DNA from: Panonychus citri | Taxonomy: Eukaryota; Arthropoda; Arachnida; Trombidiformes; Tetranychidae | Length of the DNA: 64,000 bases | Direction of reading: 5' to 3' | Assembly: GCF_014898815.1 (NCBI RefSeq) | Contig: NW_026515416.1 | Span: 1,240,001 to 1,304,000, forward strand | Part shown: positions 34,995 to 47,444 of the stretch, one piece after another | Layout: the number at the start of each line of letters is the position of its first letter | How positions within the stretch are numbered: position 1 is the first letter of the stretch | The notes under the pieces: model-generated | What the model saw: the letters and a program-made list of their open reading frames with translations, nothing else | Told to the model about the DNA's origin: nothing | Database searches by the model: none | Program-made: the position numbers and the translations under genes

Positions 34995-37900
34995 TTATGA
35001 GAATCGCTTTTTGTAGTAAATTGAGCCAACGATACCTGCAGCAAATGCGACAACGAAGAAAAATGAACCTAAACCCATAGCGACACCAAAATGATCTGAA
35101 CCTTTGACGACTTTCGAGTTTTGCGCAATTTTGGCCTTATTTAGATAAACTGAACAAGCTGTACTTGTTGAATCTGCCGTAACGAAGTTGTCTGAGCTTG
35201 ATGATGAGAGACGACAGGTCACTCGTAAGTTTTGTCCATTTGTTGATGATTCGCAATATTCAAATGAATTACAATTTCCATCGTCAGAATTACAATCAGA
35301 AGCGCATCTTTCAAGACTAACATCACTTATCTCTTTGAGTATTTTAACGGAACCTTGTTTATATTGACGACCAACATAATGGGTGTAATCTCGAGATAAT
35401 CTCACTGGAAAACAAAATGGATTATCGTTAGAATGAAATATTTCATATCCAAATATCAATAAATGATTTTACCTGCATAATGGTCACATGTCGATTTACT
35501 AAAGTCCCAAACGGCATCTTTAATCTCATGAGCTGTGTCCTCAACGGCATGGAATTGGTGAAGGAAACATTCAGTCCTAGAGTCGAAATAGTTTAATAGT
35601 TTAGAACCAAATTGAGATCGAATTCAATCAGTGGAAAACTTACTTTGATTCTGAGGTCGAACTACAAATGTCAAATGATTTACAAGGGAATTCAGTTGAT
35701 TCGTAGCATCGACGAGCACATTCAGATTCATCGATGTTTGGAATAGTAGCAATTGCGTCTTTTACGAGACTTTGTCCAGGGAATTTACGATAAAAGGCAA
35801 TGAACGATTCTGTTATAGATCAAATGAGAAAAAAAGTCTTTAGATGTTAAGTTGTGTTTCATTCGTTTAAATATTGACTTACTTTCGAAAACGTCACAAC
35901 TATCAGCATGTGAAGTTTTATCGGACAGAGATTTGGTCAAATTGGCTTTCGATTCGGTACTTAGAACACACTCTTTGTGTTGATTGAAACAATATGAAAG
36001 TGAATAACAGTCATCATCATTTTGACACAGTTTAAGACAATCTGAATAACTAACAGAATCAACAGTTTCCCCAGAAGATAAACGCGAATCAGAAACAATA
36101 ACACTGTATTCATCACCCTTCAGGGGAGTAAAGAATCATCGAACTCCTCTGCAACTCCACCAATCTCTTCAGGTCCACTGACAACGAACATATCTTCCGC
36201 CGATAATGAATATTTGGACAATACGAATTCACCAGAATTTACTTTAGCCTTGATTTGGGATAAAATGTTTCGAGTAGAGGCTAAAATGTTTCGATCGATG
36301 GCGGATTCGGGAGCATCGTAGGTTCGCTTTTGGTACCAGGAACATTTATCATCTGTGACTACTGATGAATAAGTTACCGTGGAAACGAAAATTTGACAAT
36401 TTAAATCGCTACAATATGAAAACTCTTTACAATTTGGATTGTTGGTACAAACTTCGCCACAATCTTCTACATGGTCTCTAATTAAGATGGAAGTTGGATT
36501 TTCGATTTTGTATTGTTCTGTTGTTGAATAATGGAATATGAATGGAGGTCGTTCCAATAGTTTGGCAGTAATATAGTAATTGAAATCGTAAAGATTAACG
36601 ACAACCTCAGGTATACGAATCTTGGGAATGAATTTTTCCAAAGTTTGTTCAAAATAAGTTCGTATGTTGGTCAAATCTTTGGTATTTGTTCCTGATGAAG
36701 CATCGGACATGACAATTTGGAACCAGGTAAATTCACCGGGGCCATCGAAACAACCTGATACATCAAAACGATCGGAAAGATCAAACTCTGATTCAGTATA
36801 ATCGATAAAGACAATCTCAATTTGGTTCGGAACGGGATATGACATTGAAATGTACTGTTCGTTGTGAGGCTTGATTATTATTTTCGCTGGGGCTTGATTA
36901 GGTTTTTTAGTTCTGTCAATTACTGGGAAATAGTAGGTTACAGAGGCATCCATGTAGTTATCATCTGAGAAAAATGAAGTCAGATCATCTTCCCATACAT
37001 CCATAAGTCCACCATCAGTGGTAACTTGTCCCATATAATTTGACCATTGTCCACTTATGTCCATTATGGATTTTAGTAAATTGAAACTAACCTGTTTGTG
37101 AAGTGGCCATGTAACAGCTAAATCACCAACAAATATTTCCTCATAATCTAAATCTTGAGCTTTACATTCACCAGTTTCAGTGTTTACTATATATCTTCCC
37201 ATGTGGGCAGGATTTTGAATGATTCGAGTTGTATTTGGACCATCGCTGATCTCAAATGAATAAGTATCTTGATATTTCATCATCCGAAGGGAGGAAAGTA
37301 AAACTTGATCAGGATTATTGTACATTATCATGGCTTCAGCATCAAGTGAAAACATTTCACTATTCAAAAACGACGGTAACTTAGGTTGATCTTTGGCCTG
37401 ACGATAGCAACCATAGCCAATTGGATATTGAACTACATCGTTAACCGTATTTGCTACTGGAGTAAAGATGAGGAAATTGTAAACATGAGGATCGGTTAAA
37501 TTTTTAGCTGAGCTTAATGAAAATCTAAATGGTAAATTGTTTGAAGCTTCGAACCACCAATCAAGGTTAATCTCGTCGCTCAAGCAATGGAACCAATGAT
37601 TGACAGTTCGACCATCAATCCTATCAGATCCAAGCCATTGAGCTTTATCACTGACACTTGCAGCATAAGTCATAAGCACAGAGGGACCGAGAATGTCCAA
37701 TGAACCAAACAAATCAAGCTCATCCTTAGCCGCTTCAGGACTAATCCAATCATTGATAATATTATACTTTACTTCAGTTGTAAGTTCACTTGCCGGACAA
37801 TCTTCGGGCTCAACTATATAGCTTTCCTTGGTTGCCTGATAATAGTAATGACTTCGAGTTCGACCCTCGTCCACCCAATCGATATCAAAAGTACCATAAA

Positions 37901-38135
37901 GCTTAGCACCGTTGTAAGTTTCGGTGATCATGATAGATTCCTCTTCGGGAGTGATTATCTCAATGGTGGCTGAGTAACCTTTCTGATCTTTGTTGAGTGA
38001 TAAAATATCGGGAACTTTTTTACCTCCTACAGTACCTTTTTTTGGACAATCACCGTTAATTGAATTAACGGTGAAACAAGAAAAGGTGACACAGATAATC
38101 ACAAAATTAACTTTAGTAAACATTTTCACGAACAA
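34995..38135 (-). CDS. LolA-like/PAN-like type I membrane protein, downstream paralogue
   Basis: Exons are complement(35883-38135), (35644-35809), (35473-35576) and (34995-35404), all GT-AG with phases 1, 2 and 1. Corrected for one lost base, the product is about 977 aa. A signal peptide (residues 1-28) leads into CPKKGTVGGKKVPDIL and a large ectodomain of about 600 residues. That ectodomain resembles the LolA-like-domain family of invertebrate secreted proteins. Four cysteine repeats of PAN/Apple type follow (C-x3-C-x5/6-C-x-[SE]-[FL]-x-[YI]-C). Examples are VCTNNPNCKEFSYC, LCQNDDDCYSLSYC, RCYESTEFPCKSFDIC and CNSDDGNCNSFEYC. A C-terminal membrane helix (GVAMGLGSFFFVVAFAAGIVG) and basic tail end the protein. 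The frame breaks in a run of four C near 36121. The intact paralogue aligns without a gap there if one base is restored, so this may be an assembly error. The family assignment is moderate. The biochemical role is unknown, although lipid or ligand binding is conceivable from the LolA-like fold. Confidence 0.75.
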
Positions 38136-39416
38136 TCAAAAAAGAAGATCCCAAACAATTAGTTGATTTGTGTTTTAAATGTGAACCTTTTAGAGGTGGA
38201 AATGTAAATGATTAATGAATTTATTTTATAATTGAAAGAAATCAACAGAGGTGTAAACTAAATTAAACCAAATTTCATCGATAAAATTTTATTCAATCAA
38301 TTATTGATTAATTAATTGGTGTTGACGATTTATCTTGAAATTAATGGTTTCACTAATTAGGTTTACTTGTTTTGTATCAAATGTATCAAATGTTAGTCGC
38401 TTAATCATTTGACTTTTTCATTTATTGTTAATATTAATCAGTTGAGTTAATTGTTCAGGGTTGAGACTGATTATCTTGTCTATTTGAAGGTGTAATGGAT
38501 AACATTTGAATTACTAATCTCTATTATTTTTATTTTCTAATCAATTGTAAATGATTGTTACAATTTGATTATTTGTTTACTAATTATGATGATAACGAAT
38601 ACACCCACGGGATATAACTATCATTATGTTGATTGTTACCAACTAGTGAATATTTATAAGAGTGTTTTGTACGTGAATTGTAATGACCTTTTTTCAAACG
38701 TGAACTGACCAAAAACATTGGAGATCTAAGGTTAATCCTTGACCCTGAGATCGTTGTAACTTTTTGGTAGATCCAAAAAAGTTTGATTCCAATGGGAAAT
38801 ACAATCAAGGTAAAGAGATAAGGTCATTACAATTAACTGTTTCATAACTAACAATTAAGATAATCACTAATTTTGTTGATCAATTCTAAGAAATCAAGTT
38901 TATTTTCATTCAATATGTTTCCATTTAATTGTTATAAGTGAAGGTGTAAAATTGATTAACTAATTGCTATCATGATATAATAAACGCCTAGAGATCGGTT
39001 GATAAAATAATGAAGAAAAAAAAACCTAATTGTTTATTTAGAGTATTTTATCAATTTAACAAAATGGTAATTGAATCAGAAATTTTTAAACGGAAATTAA
39101 AGGGTGTCCCGATAGTTTTTAAATAGAAATTAAAAATTACCGAAAGTTTCAGAGTTAAAAATTCCATGTTATTGATCCAACTTGCTAGCGCTTCGAAAAA
39201 ATGACCTGATTCGTTTAAATTTAAACTTCGATTATTTAACTAAGGTTTTATTAATGATTGGCCACGAAAAAGTAACAGTTACTAAAGAGACATCCATTTA
39301 TTAATGTTATGTGGTAGCTTTTTGATAATGTTCAATACTGTTAATGATTTCGTATCATTTGCTTACAATTAATCAACAATCAGTTTACTTGTACTGAGAG
39401 ATTGAGTATTTTGCTT
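38136..39416. other. Spacer between the two nested paralogues
   Basis: No coding signal. It should hold the promoter of the downstream paralogue and the 3' end of the upstream one. A string AGGGTGTCCCGATAG near 39102-39116 resembles a transposon terminus, but I found no matching inverted end. Confidence 0.5.
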
Positions 39417-42400
39417 TTAAATGTTTATTAAATTATTTTTTTGAGCATAAATGAAACCAATGGCACCGATAGCGAATGCTAGGATAAAGAAAAACGAACC
39501 AAATCCAAAGGCCAAACTGGTTCGATCCTTTTGCTCTGGTTTGATATTTAGTTTATCTTTATTTCCACTTGATTTACTAATTTTCTCTTGATTGACGTAA
39601 ATTGAGCAAATTGTTTCGTCCGAAAGTGATTTATCGAAATACTTTCTAAATTCTGGATCATTTGTGTTCGAAATGGTTGTTGGTTTGAAATTGGATAAAC
39701 GACAAGTTGATTTAATAATAATCGAAGTAAAGTAAAACATATCACCCGAATCATCCTCAAGGTTTTCAGGCTTCTCACAATATTCAAAAGTGTAACAATT
39801 AACTGGATTAGAATTACATTTTGCTGCACACTCTTCTAAAGGTAACTCTTCATAAGTACCAATAACCTGAGTCGCTGGACTAAATTGATGGGCTACAATG
39901 TGCCTGTAATCGTGATCAGCTTTTTCTGATTGAAAAAAAGAAAACGTAAATTTGAATGAAATTGAATGAGACTAAATTGTTTATCTTACTTGAGAAATGG
40001 TCACATCCACTTTCAGCGATTTTCCAATTCGTAATATTAACTGAATGCTTTGGATCGGCTGTAAGATGATTGACATGTAGGAAGCAAACTGAATCATTTC
40101 TGATATTAAAAGCAGATTAGTAATGAATCACTTTTGTGAAATCGAATCTAATTTAGTGATTTACTCACTTTTGGAAATGGGAAGAACAGTAATCAAAGGA
40201 TTCACAATTGAAATCTTTCGTATTGAGACATTCTTTGGCACAATCAGTGAACTCAATGCCCTCTTTGATTGCTGCAGCATCAACATCCAAACTCTTACCA
40301 GGATATTTAGTGAAATAGTTTGTGAAGGATTCTGAGAATGAGAATTTGAATAATCAATCATTACGAATTTAATAAGAGACTACAATTAGATCAGTACTCA
40401 CTTTCATAGATGTTACAGCCTTCGGCTTTATCTGTCAATGTTTCTGTTGAGGTCTCCAAGTTGTACGTTGTCTCTGAGGATAAGATACACTCCTTGTTTT
40501 GATTTGGACAATATGAGAGTGAATTACAATCATCATCGTTTTCACATAAGCTTAAACATTCAAGATAATCAATTTTGATTAAGGTTGCAATTCCAGAATT
40601 TAGTCTACGATCAGGTTGAATTAGAGGGTATTCATCACCTTGAAAGAAATTAGGTAAATCATCAAAGTCTCCAACTTGTTGTTCAGTTAAATCACCAATC
40701 TCTTCAGGTCCATGGACGATGAATAATTCCTCAGCACTAGAAGAAATCGCTCTGACAACGAGTAAATCCTGATCGATTTTACGACGAATCTGATGTAATA
40801 CAGATTTCATTGAAGATAAAAAGTTCTGTTTGACAAAATCTGAAGCCTCATTGTGAAACTCGACTGAATAATGAGTACAACCCTTTTCATAATAGACTTG
40901 TGTATAACCATTAGAAGTGGTCATTGAACAAGTAAAATCAGGACAATAACTGAACTCGAAACATGCTGGATTCGAGGTACAAGCTTGTTCACAGTCTTCA
41001 ATTCGAGGAGACTTGACAATCATATCGGGATTTTCCAATCTACCATCTTGATTTGGTCTATAAGCTTCGATAAAATGTATTCGATCGAGAAGTTTAACGT
41101 TCACATAGAAATTATAATCTACAGGATTAATGACAATATCAGATATTCGAGTGATTGGGATAAATTCAGTGAGAAATTCGTGAACTTCACTACGAAGTAT
41201 CTGCAAGTTGTAGGAAGTTGAAGATAACGATGGATTCGAAAACACAAGTTGAAACCAAGTGTACATTCCGAAATCTTCGTAACATCCGGAGACATCAAAA
41301 CGATCTTCAAAGTCAAAATAATCTCTTCTAAAGTCAATGATGGTCACTTCGATTTGATCTGGAGTATCAGTTATGTAATTTTGTGAGCGATCTTTTGTAA
41401 ATACAATTTTTGCTGGAACATTATCTGGATCTGTTGAACTGTTCGAAACAGGATAATGATAATCGACTATGGCATCGATACTATTCCTTATGAAGTTTTT
41501 TGCTCTATATTCTTCAATTATTTCTGGACCAAGATCAAAGGTACCAACGTAAGATGGTCGGGCCTCTGTGGTTGGTTTCATGACGATATAATAGAGAAGA
41601 TTGAAACCTCGATCCTTAAAGAAAGGCCATCGAGTGACCAAAGTTATATGAGATTGATAATCTGATGTGTAGTATTTACATGATCCAGTAAATTCATCAA
41701 CTTCCCATCGACCCAATGGAGGTGGATTCTCAATCGACCTGGTAGTACCTTCACTTTCCGTTATTTCGTACGAGTAAACATCGCGATGTTTCATAACACG
41801 AGCTGTAGATTTGATAATTTCCCCATTAGGATATGTTATAACGGCTTCCATGTCTAAAGTGAACTTTGTTATCGATGTAAATTCGGGTAATGGTTTTTGC
41901 CATTTACTATCTTTTCGAGCGCAACCATAACTGACCGGATAAGGCATCGGTTCGTAAGGTGAAATAACCAAAGGCTTAAAGATGAAAAAGTTGTAAACAT
42001 AAGAAGAATGTCGACCTTCCTCTGTTTGGACAGTCTCATTTCCGAAAGTTTCCGACTTTGGATAGTAAAGCGAAAATCGGTATGGAAACGAATTCTCAGT
42101 GTCGAAATAAAAATCGATATAAGGACCAGCATCTTCGATACAGTAAAACCAATGATCTATCGAACGACCATCAATCAATTCGGTTCCAATGAACGAAGCT
42201 TTATCGCCTATCGAATTGGCGTAAATCATCAACACAGAAGGTCCAAAGTGGAGAAATTCTTTGAAAATTTCACTTTTTTCCACGATATCTGCTGGTTCGA
42301 ACCAATCTTTTATCGATTCGACCTTTTCAGATTGTGTCAAGTCCATTCGCGCACATCTATTATCAAGAACTGCAATTTTTTCCTCTGTATCATGGTAATA

Positions 42401-42676
42401 GTATCGACGATTCATTCCGTCCTGTCTCATGGCCTGCAAGTCAACGAAACCAAATCTACTATCGACGTTAAAATATTCGTGGACCAAATTTTCGCGATCC
42501 TCATTATTCACCTCGACGGTCGAATAGTAACCATTTTGTTTATCGATTAGTTTCAAAATGTCGGGAACTTTTTTACCTTTTTTGGTTCCAATCGATGGAC
42601 ATTTAAAATCATCACAATTAACTAATAATATAAAACCAATTGAAAAGAAAATCGTTCGCAATAGAAAATTGTTCAT
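39417..42676 (-). CDS. LolA-like/PAN-like type I membrane protein, upstream paralogue
   Basis: Exons are complement(40402-42676), (40169-40331), (39990-40099) and (39417-39925). All are GT-AG with phases 1, 2 and 1, and give 1018 aa with no frame break. The signal peptide (residues 1-21, FLLRTIFFSIGFILLVNCDD) precedes CPSIGTKKGKKVPDIL, matching the neighbour. Shared ectodomain marks include LIDGRSIDHWFYCIED (neighbour: RIDGRTVNHWFHC), YPVSYGCARK, and RFDVSGCYEDFGMYTWFQLV. Four PAN/Apple-like repeats follow: ACTSNPACFEFSYC, LCENDDDCNSLSYC, ECLNTKDFNCESFDYC and KCNSNPVNCYTFEYC. Repeat 2 closes exon 1, repeat 3 is exon 2 and repeat 4 is in exon 4. A membrane helix (LAFGFGSFFFILAFAIGAIGF) ends the protein. 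The C-terminal block after repeat 4 is longer than in the neighbour. Identical exon plan and order indicate tandem duplication. Confidence 0.8.
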
Positions 42677-44816
42677 ATTTCGTATGAATTAATTACTTTT
42701 GCTTTTCAGCTTCAATATTAACTTTTAATTGTAAGAGACAATTTATTCTGATTGTTCAAAATCAATCAACTTTTTTTTGTCTTCTCTTTAACGACAATTA
42801 AGGTTGATTATTTAGTGGGCGTAAGGTGTTAATAACAATATAAGTTAATTGTTGATTAGTTTTATCATTTAGTAAAATTGTTTTCTAAATGCAAAGTGAA
42901 TTCAATTGTACGTTCACAAATATCGCGTTGATTGGAAAACAATTAATCTTTACGATAAAATCATATTACTAATAATCAATTATCACCAATGATAAACGTT
43001 AATTGTTAGGTTGTTAATTAAGGTGAGAGATTTTTTTCATCAAAGTGTTAATCATTTGAACGCCCTAGAACTTGCAAGGTAAATCTTGCGACCAACATGA
43101 TCGCTTTTCTCTGAGTAAATGCTAAGCGATTGAATGTGATCTTTCCGTCTTTTTTTGTGGTCGAACGGGACAACCGTTACTTTTACCTTAAGTTGAACAG
43201 AATAATCAAATGTTTGATTAACCTCTCGAAGTTTTAATATCCCCGAGGCGTGCGATCGATTACAATTAAAAGACTTACATTCATCTGATGTTGTTTTTGA
43301 ATACTCTTTGCAAAACCTTATTTGCTAATCTATTCAAACCTCCCACCGGTGGAAAAATTTATATCAATATATTTACAATATTGATCTATTATTTTCAATG
43401 GAAAACCTGTCAACATGAACTTTCAGTTTTTACCATATTGATGTTGATCATCTTATTGGAATGATCATGAAAAGTTTATTTCAAACCATGATCATCAATA
43501 GTAACAATAAATGATAATAATAATAATAATAATACAAAAAGAGATGATTGTTGAAAGTTAAAGGGAAAAATAAGTGAGCTGTCATTCACAAAGTTGATGC
43601 TTTTTTTGTTTGAAGTGATTGAAAACACTCACCAAGTTTGGTTGTATTTTGTTTACCAAAATCAAAACAATAAACACATCATGTAAACAATTAAACTGTA
43701 AACTGATTGTTTACTGTTGAATATTGAACAATTTTTCTCATCTAATCAAAGTTGATGCGGTGAAATATCAATTTAGTCTATGATGTTTTCATTTTTCCAT
43801 ATTTGTTATTTTACTTTTTACATTTGTTTTGTTAACCTTTTCCTTTACATTTGCTAATCACAATATTTCATTTCTTAATTAACATCATTTAACTTGTTCA
43901 TCTTTTCATTGTTTACTCTGTTGATTATCTTCTTGACCACACAAACAATCAGTTGAGAGATTTTTGTTGCTGATTACAATTATTATTTCTCAATTTCTTT
44001 GATTCTCCATGACCCTGGATAGTGTTTTCTCCTTTGGAGAAATTGAACAAATTCTATGATTTCTTTCAATCTCTCTCACTCTCTTTCCTTCTTCCTCTCA
44101 TCTTTATTTCATGTTGATCCTCTTTTATAAGCTTCTTTTCCTCCACTATCCATTGCTCAGTATCTTCAATTGGTAGTAAGTGTTTTTTTATCTTCTACCC
44201 ATAATGATCATCTTGATGATTTTTCAACTACTTCTAAGTATTAGAAACTAATGAATCTCTGATTTTTAAACTTCTCTTGCCACTCTGATAGTTGTCCTTT
44301 TATTACCTAGTTTATTTTTCACTTCTCTGGTCTATTTAGTATTTTTGTTACCTGGATTTTTTTATATACCTTTTCACAAGACACTGAATCTAAACATTTC
44401 ATGACAATGATGCGTGAAAGGCTAGATGATGATGATGATGATGAAGATAATGAAGGCCTCCGACTCAAAGTTAATCAAATCTGAGAAAGTCCAAAAGGAA
44501 GAAGTAAAGAGTCTCAGTAGATAGGAAGAGAAAAGGAAAGGGGAGAAGATAAGTAAGATGATGAAGACAAGGAAAGTCCTTTTCTATTATAATGATGAAC
44601 GCAATAAAATGATGTTGTTGAAGTGAGACACGGGAGACAAACAAGCTGAGAGAGGGAGAGAGGGAGAGAGGAGAGGAGGAGTAGGAGGAAAAAGAAGTGA
44701 AAGAAGATGAAGATAACGATGATGATGATGAAAAAAAGGATGAAGATGAGCATGATGACAAAAAGAAAAGCAAAGGTTAACATGAGCTTTAATAGAAATT
44801 TAGAAAGAAATAGAGT

Positions 44817-44819
<3 letters not shown>

Positions 44820-44851
<32 letters not shown>
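44820..44851 (+). repeat. (GA)n microsatellite
   Basis: A pure GA dinucleotide run inside the MGAT4 intron. It explains the Leu/Ser-rich minus-strand frames in this area. Confidence 0.9.
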
Positions 44852-44855
<4 letters not shown>

Positions 44856-45466
44856 GGGGAGATGATGAAATAAGAGAATGGTCAAGTTGAATGGAATGAG
44901 ATGAGTGAAGACAATTGTTATCTTGATTACAGGTATGAATTATCTTTTAGAATTGGGTGGACATGAAAGATGATGATACTCATGATGGAGTAAAAGATGC
45001 AGGATGAAAATAGTAGCCAGAAAAAGATAAAGGGAGGCTCAGATATGTTGCCATTAATAATAGACATTGGGATGAAGATAAAGTTGAAGGTCGTGTTTGT
45101 AAAAAATAAGAATATCCTTTTTTTCTGTTCTTTTCTTTCTCCCAATTGTATTGATGGTGGTAACTTTTCATCGTAATTTTCTATCTTCTCTTCATCTCTA
45201 TTCCAATCATCAGATAAGCTCACTATTCAGTCTGAACATTGCAAGTTTTTTCTTTCAATTTAAACTCTGTTAGTTTTTTTTTCGTTTTTAGTCTTATTAT
45301 TTTTTTCGCTTCTCTTTCTCTACCTTTTCATCATCTTTCTGACATATGAAACTGATGGAGCAATAAAAGATGAAAAAAATTAGGATGAGAAAAAGTTCTG
45401 AAAATATTCAAAAGTAACAAGCATCATGATGATGATTATGTTTAAACGCATTATATTTGTTTATTT

Positions 45467-45469
<3 letters not shown>

Positions 45470-45505
<36 letters not shown>
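45470..45505 (+). repeat. (CT)n microsatellite
   Basis: A pure CT run, followed by a less regular CTTT block. Confidence 0.9.
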
Positions 45506-45518
<13 letters not shown>

Positions 45519-47406
45519 CTCTTTATCTTTATTTCTGTGTGTTTTTATAATGATTGTTGTGTTTAGTTTTGAATTTAGAAGTAGAAAAAGTTTTCATGTA
45601 TAATCTTGATAGTTTAAGTTTTAACGATAATGATGATTATGGTGATGATTATCATGATGATGATAATGTTTAAACATATATGATTTAATCATCTTTGGAT
45701 CTAGACTAAAGATTATCTCTTCTACTGAGATTTTATCATGAGATTACAAACTAAGATGAAAGGAGGAAACATTAAAGATTATCTTGTTTTCATATCATGA
45801 GCATCATCATCATAATCAACATGTTACTAAATCTTTGATCTGTTTGTTGAAACATCAACAAATACTCAGGTAAATCTTTGAGAGGATATTTACTGTTTTT
45901 GCCTTTACTTTTTATCTCTTTATCATTGGAAAGTTAATTGTTTACTCTAATCAATATTCAAAAACTTTACCATGTTAAATATTCATATGATCAGAATATT
46001 AATCTTATGAGATCTCTCTCTCTCTCTCTCTCTCCACTTATAAAAATTGATTTAATCGGTTATGATCAATTTTTGGAAACAATTTATTCCCAATGGATCT
46101 GATTTTATTATAACAGAGTTTGAATAATTGATTATGATTAAATTTGATTAGGGACAAAATGTCATTGATGCATAACCAATATGATCGGCATCAGATATTA
46201 CAAACTGATTTACATTATCTGGTTACTTTCATAATCAGATGTTAACATCTTGAGATGATAAATCTACTCATGTTGATGATGAAACTTTCAGGATAATATG
46301 TCCAACCATGAGTACTTTCATTATGAATATTGTCTTGATCGTCACCTTATCTGCCAGCTCATTATCCCAGTTTCATCATGATGTTATTTGAGGAATCAGT
46401 AGATACCATGGAAACAGATTTCACCATTGATGCTATTCTATTATTCCATTTAATATAATCTATCGTCATTATCTATTTTTCTAGAACAATTTCTCTTGAC
46501 ATCTCTCTCTCTCTCTTATTTTATCCTTTATCTAATACACTCTTCATCTTTAGCATCCTTCCTTTTCCTTATACTTCAACTGTTTCTTCATCTTCCTCCC
46601 AGGTTATCATGCATTTGATGACTTCTCTCTGTTACAGTTACCACTCTGTTAACCACTTTTCTATTCTTAATTTTCACCTTCTTCTTTTTCATCTCTCTCA
46701 CCATGTCACTTTACCTCTTTTCATCCATCATCTTTAACCTCACTTTTATATATTATCTCTTTTCATTTCTTTATTTCTTCATCTTCACATGAAACCTGAA
46801 ATGAGCTATCGCCCTAATAATATCATAGTTATCATTATGTTACTATTATCACACCATCTCACTTTGCTTGTCTCTTTCTATTTGCCTCTATTGTGATGAA
46901 TTAACATGATGATGAAAGAAAACTCAATTCAAACTGAATTAGAATCACATGAGGCCAACAATGTATAATACGCGTGTCTTATATAACATTTCATGGTCTT
47001 TATAAATGGTAACAATGATAATTGTAGTAATAACTTTTTTTTAGAGAAAAAAACTTACAATCTGATTTAACGAATGGATTGTCTTATAAATTGAAGTATT
47101 TCATGCTTCCTTAACTCATATCAACTACATCATATGTGCCATCAAATTTTTTCTTCATCAAAACGACTCCTTTTCCTTATTATCTCTCTTTCGCTCCTTC
47201 TTTCATCTATGCTGTCATAAATTCAGTGAAAAAGCTTCAAGAATCTAAATCGAAAGGCAAAAGAAAATGTAATATTTTCAATTCACCTGATTGACTGACG
47301 TAGAAACATGAAGATTGAAAGTGAAAAGAGAAGGAGAAAGATGCAAAGAAAGGAAATAACCAAATATTTTCAGGAGAACATGATGATTATTATGAAATAG
47401 AACTTT

Positions 47407-47409
<3 letters not shown>

Positions 47410-47442
<33 letters not shown>
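47410..47442 (+). repeat. (CT)n microsatellite
   Basis: A pure CT run in the MGAT4 intron. It is read as Arg-Glu repeats on the minus strand, which is not coding. Confidence 0.9.

Positions 47443-47444
<2 letters not shown>

Noticed and set aside
39102..39116. AGGGTGTCCCGATAG as a transposon end
   Set aside because: No inverted partner or target duplication was found within several kilobases.
42008..42550. 180-codon plus-strand open frame
   Set aside because: It lies antisense to the well-supported LolA-like exon and is a shadow of that reading frame.
43060..43290. Less AT-rich patch considered as an RNA gene or exon
   Set aside because: I could not find tRNA boxes, a stable fold or an open frame. 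It was left as unexplained intron sequence.
44471..45223. Several minus-strand frames rich in Ser, Leu and Phe
   Set aside because: They are translations of GA/CT microsatellites and pyrimidine-rich intron DNA. There is no family resemblance and no coding-like composition.
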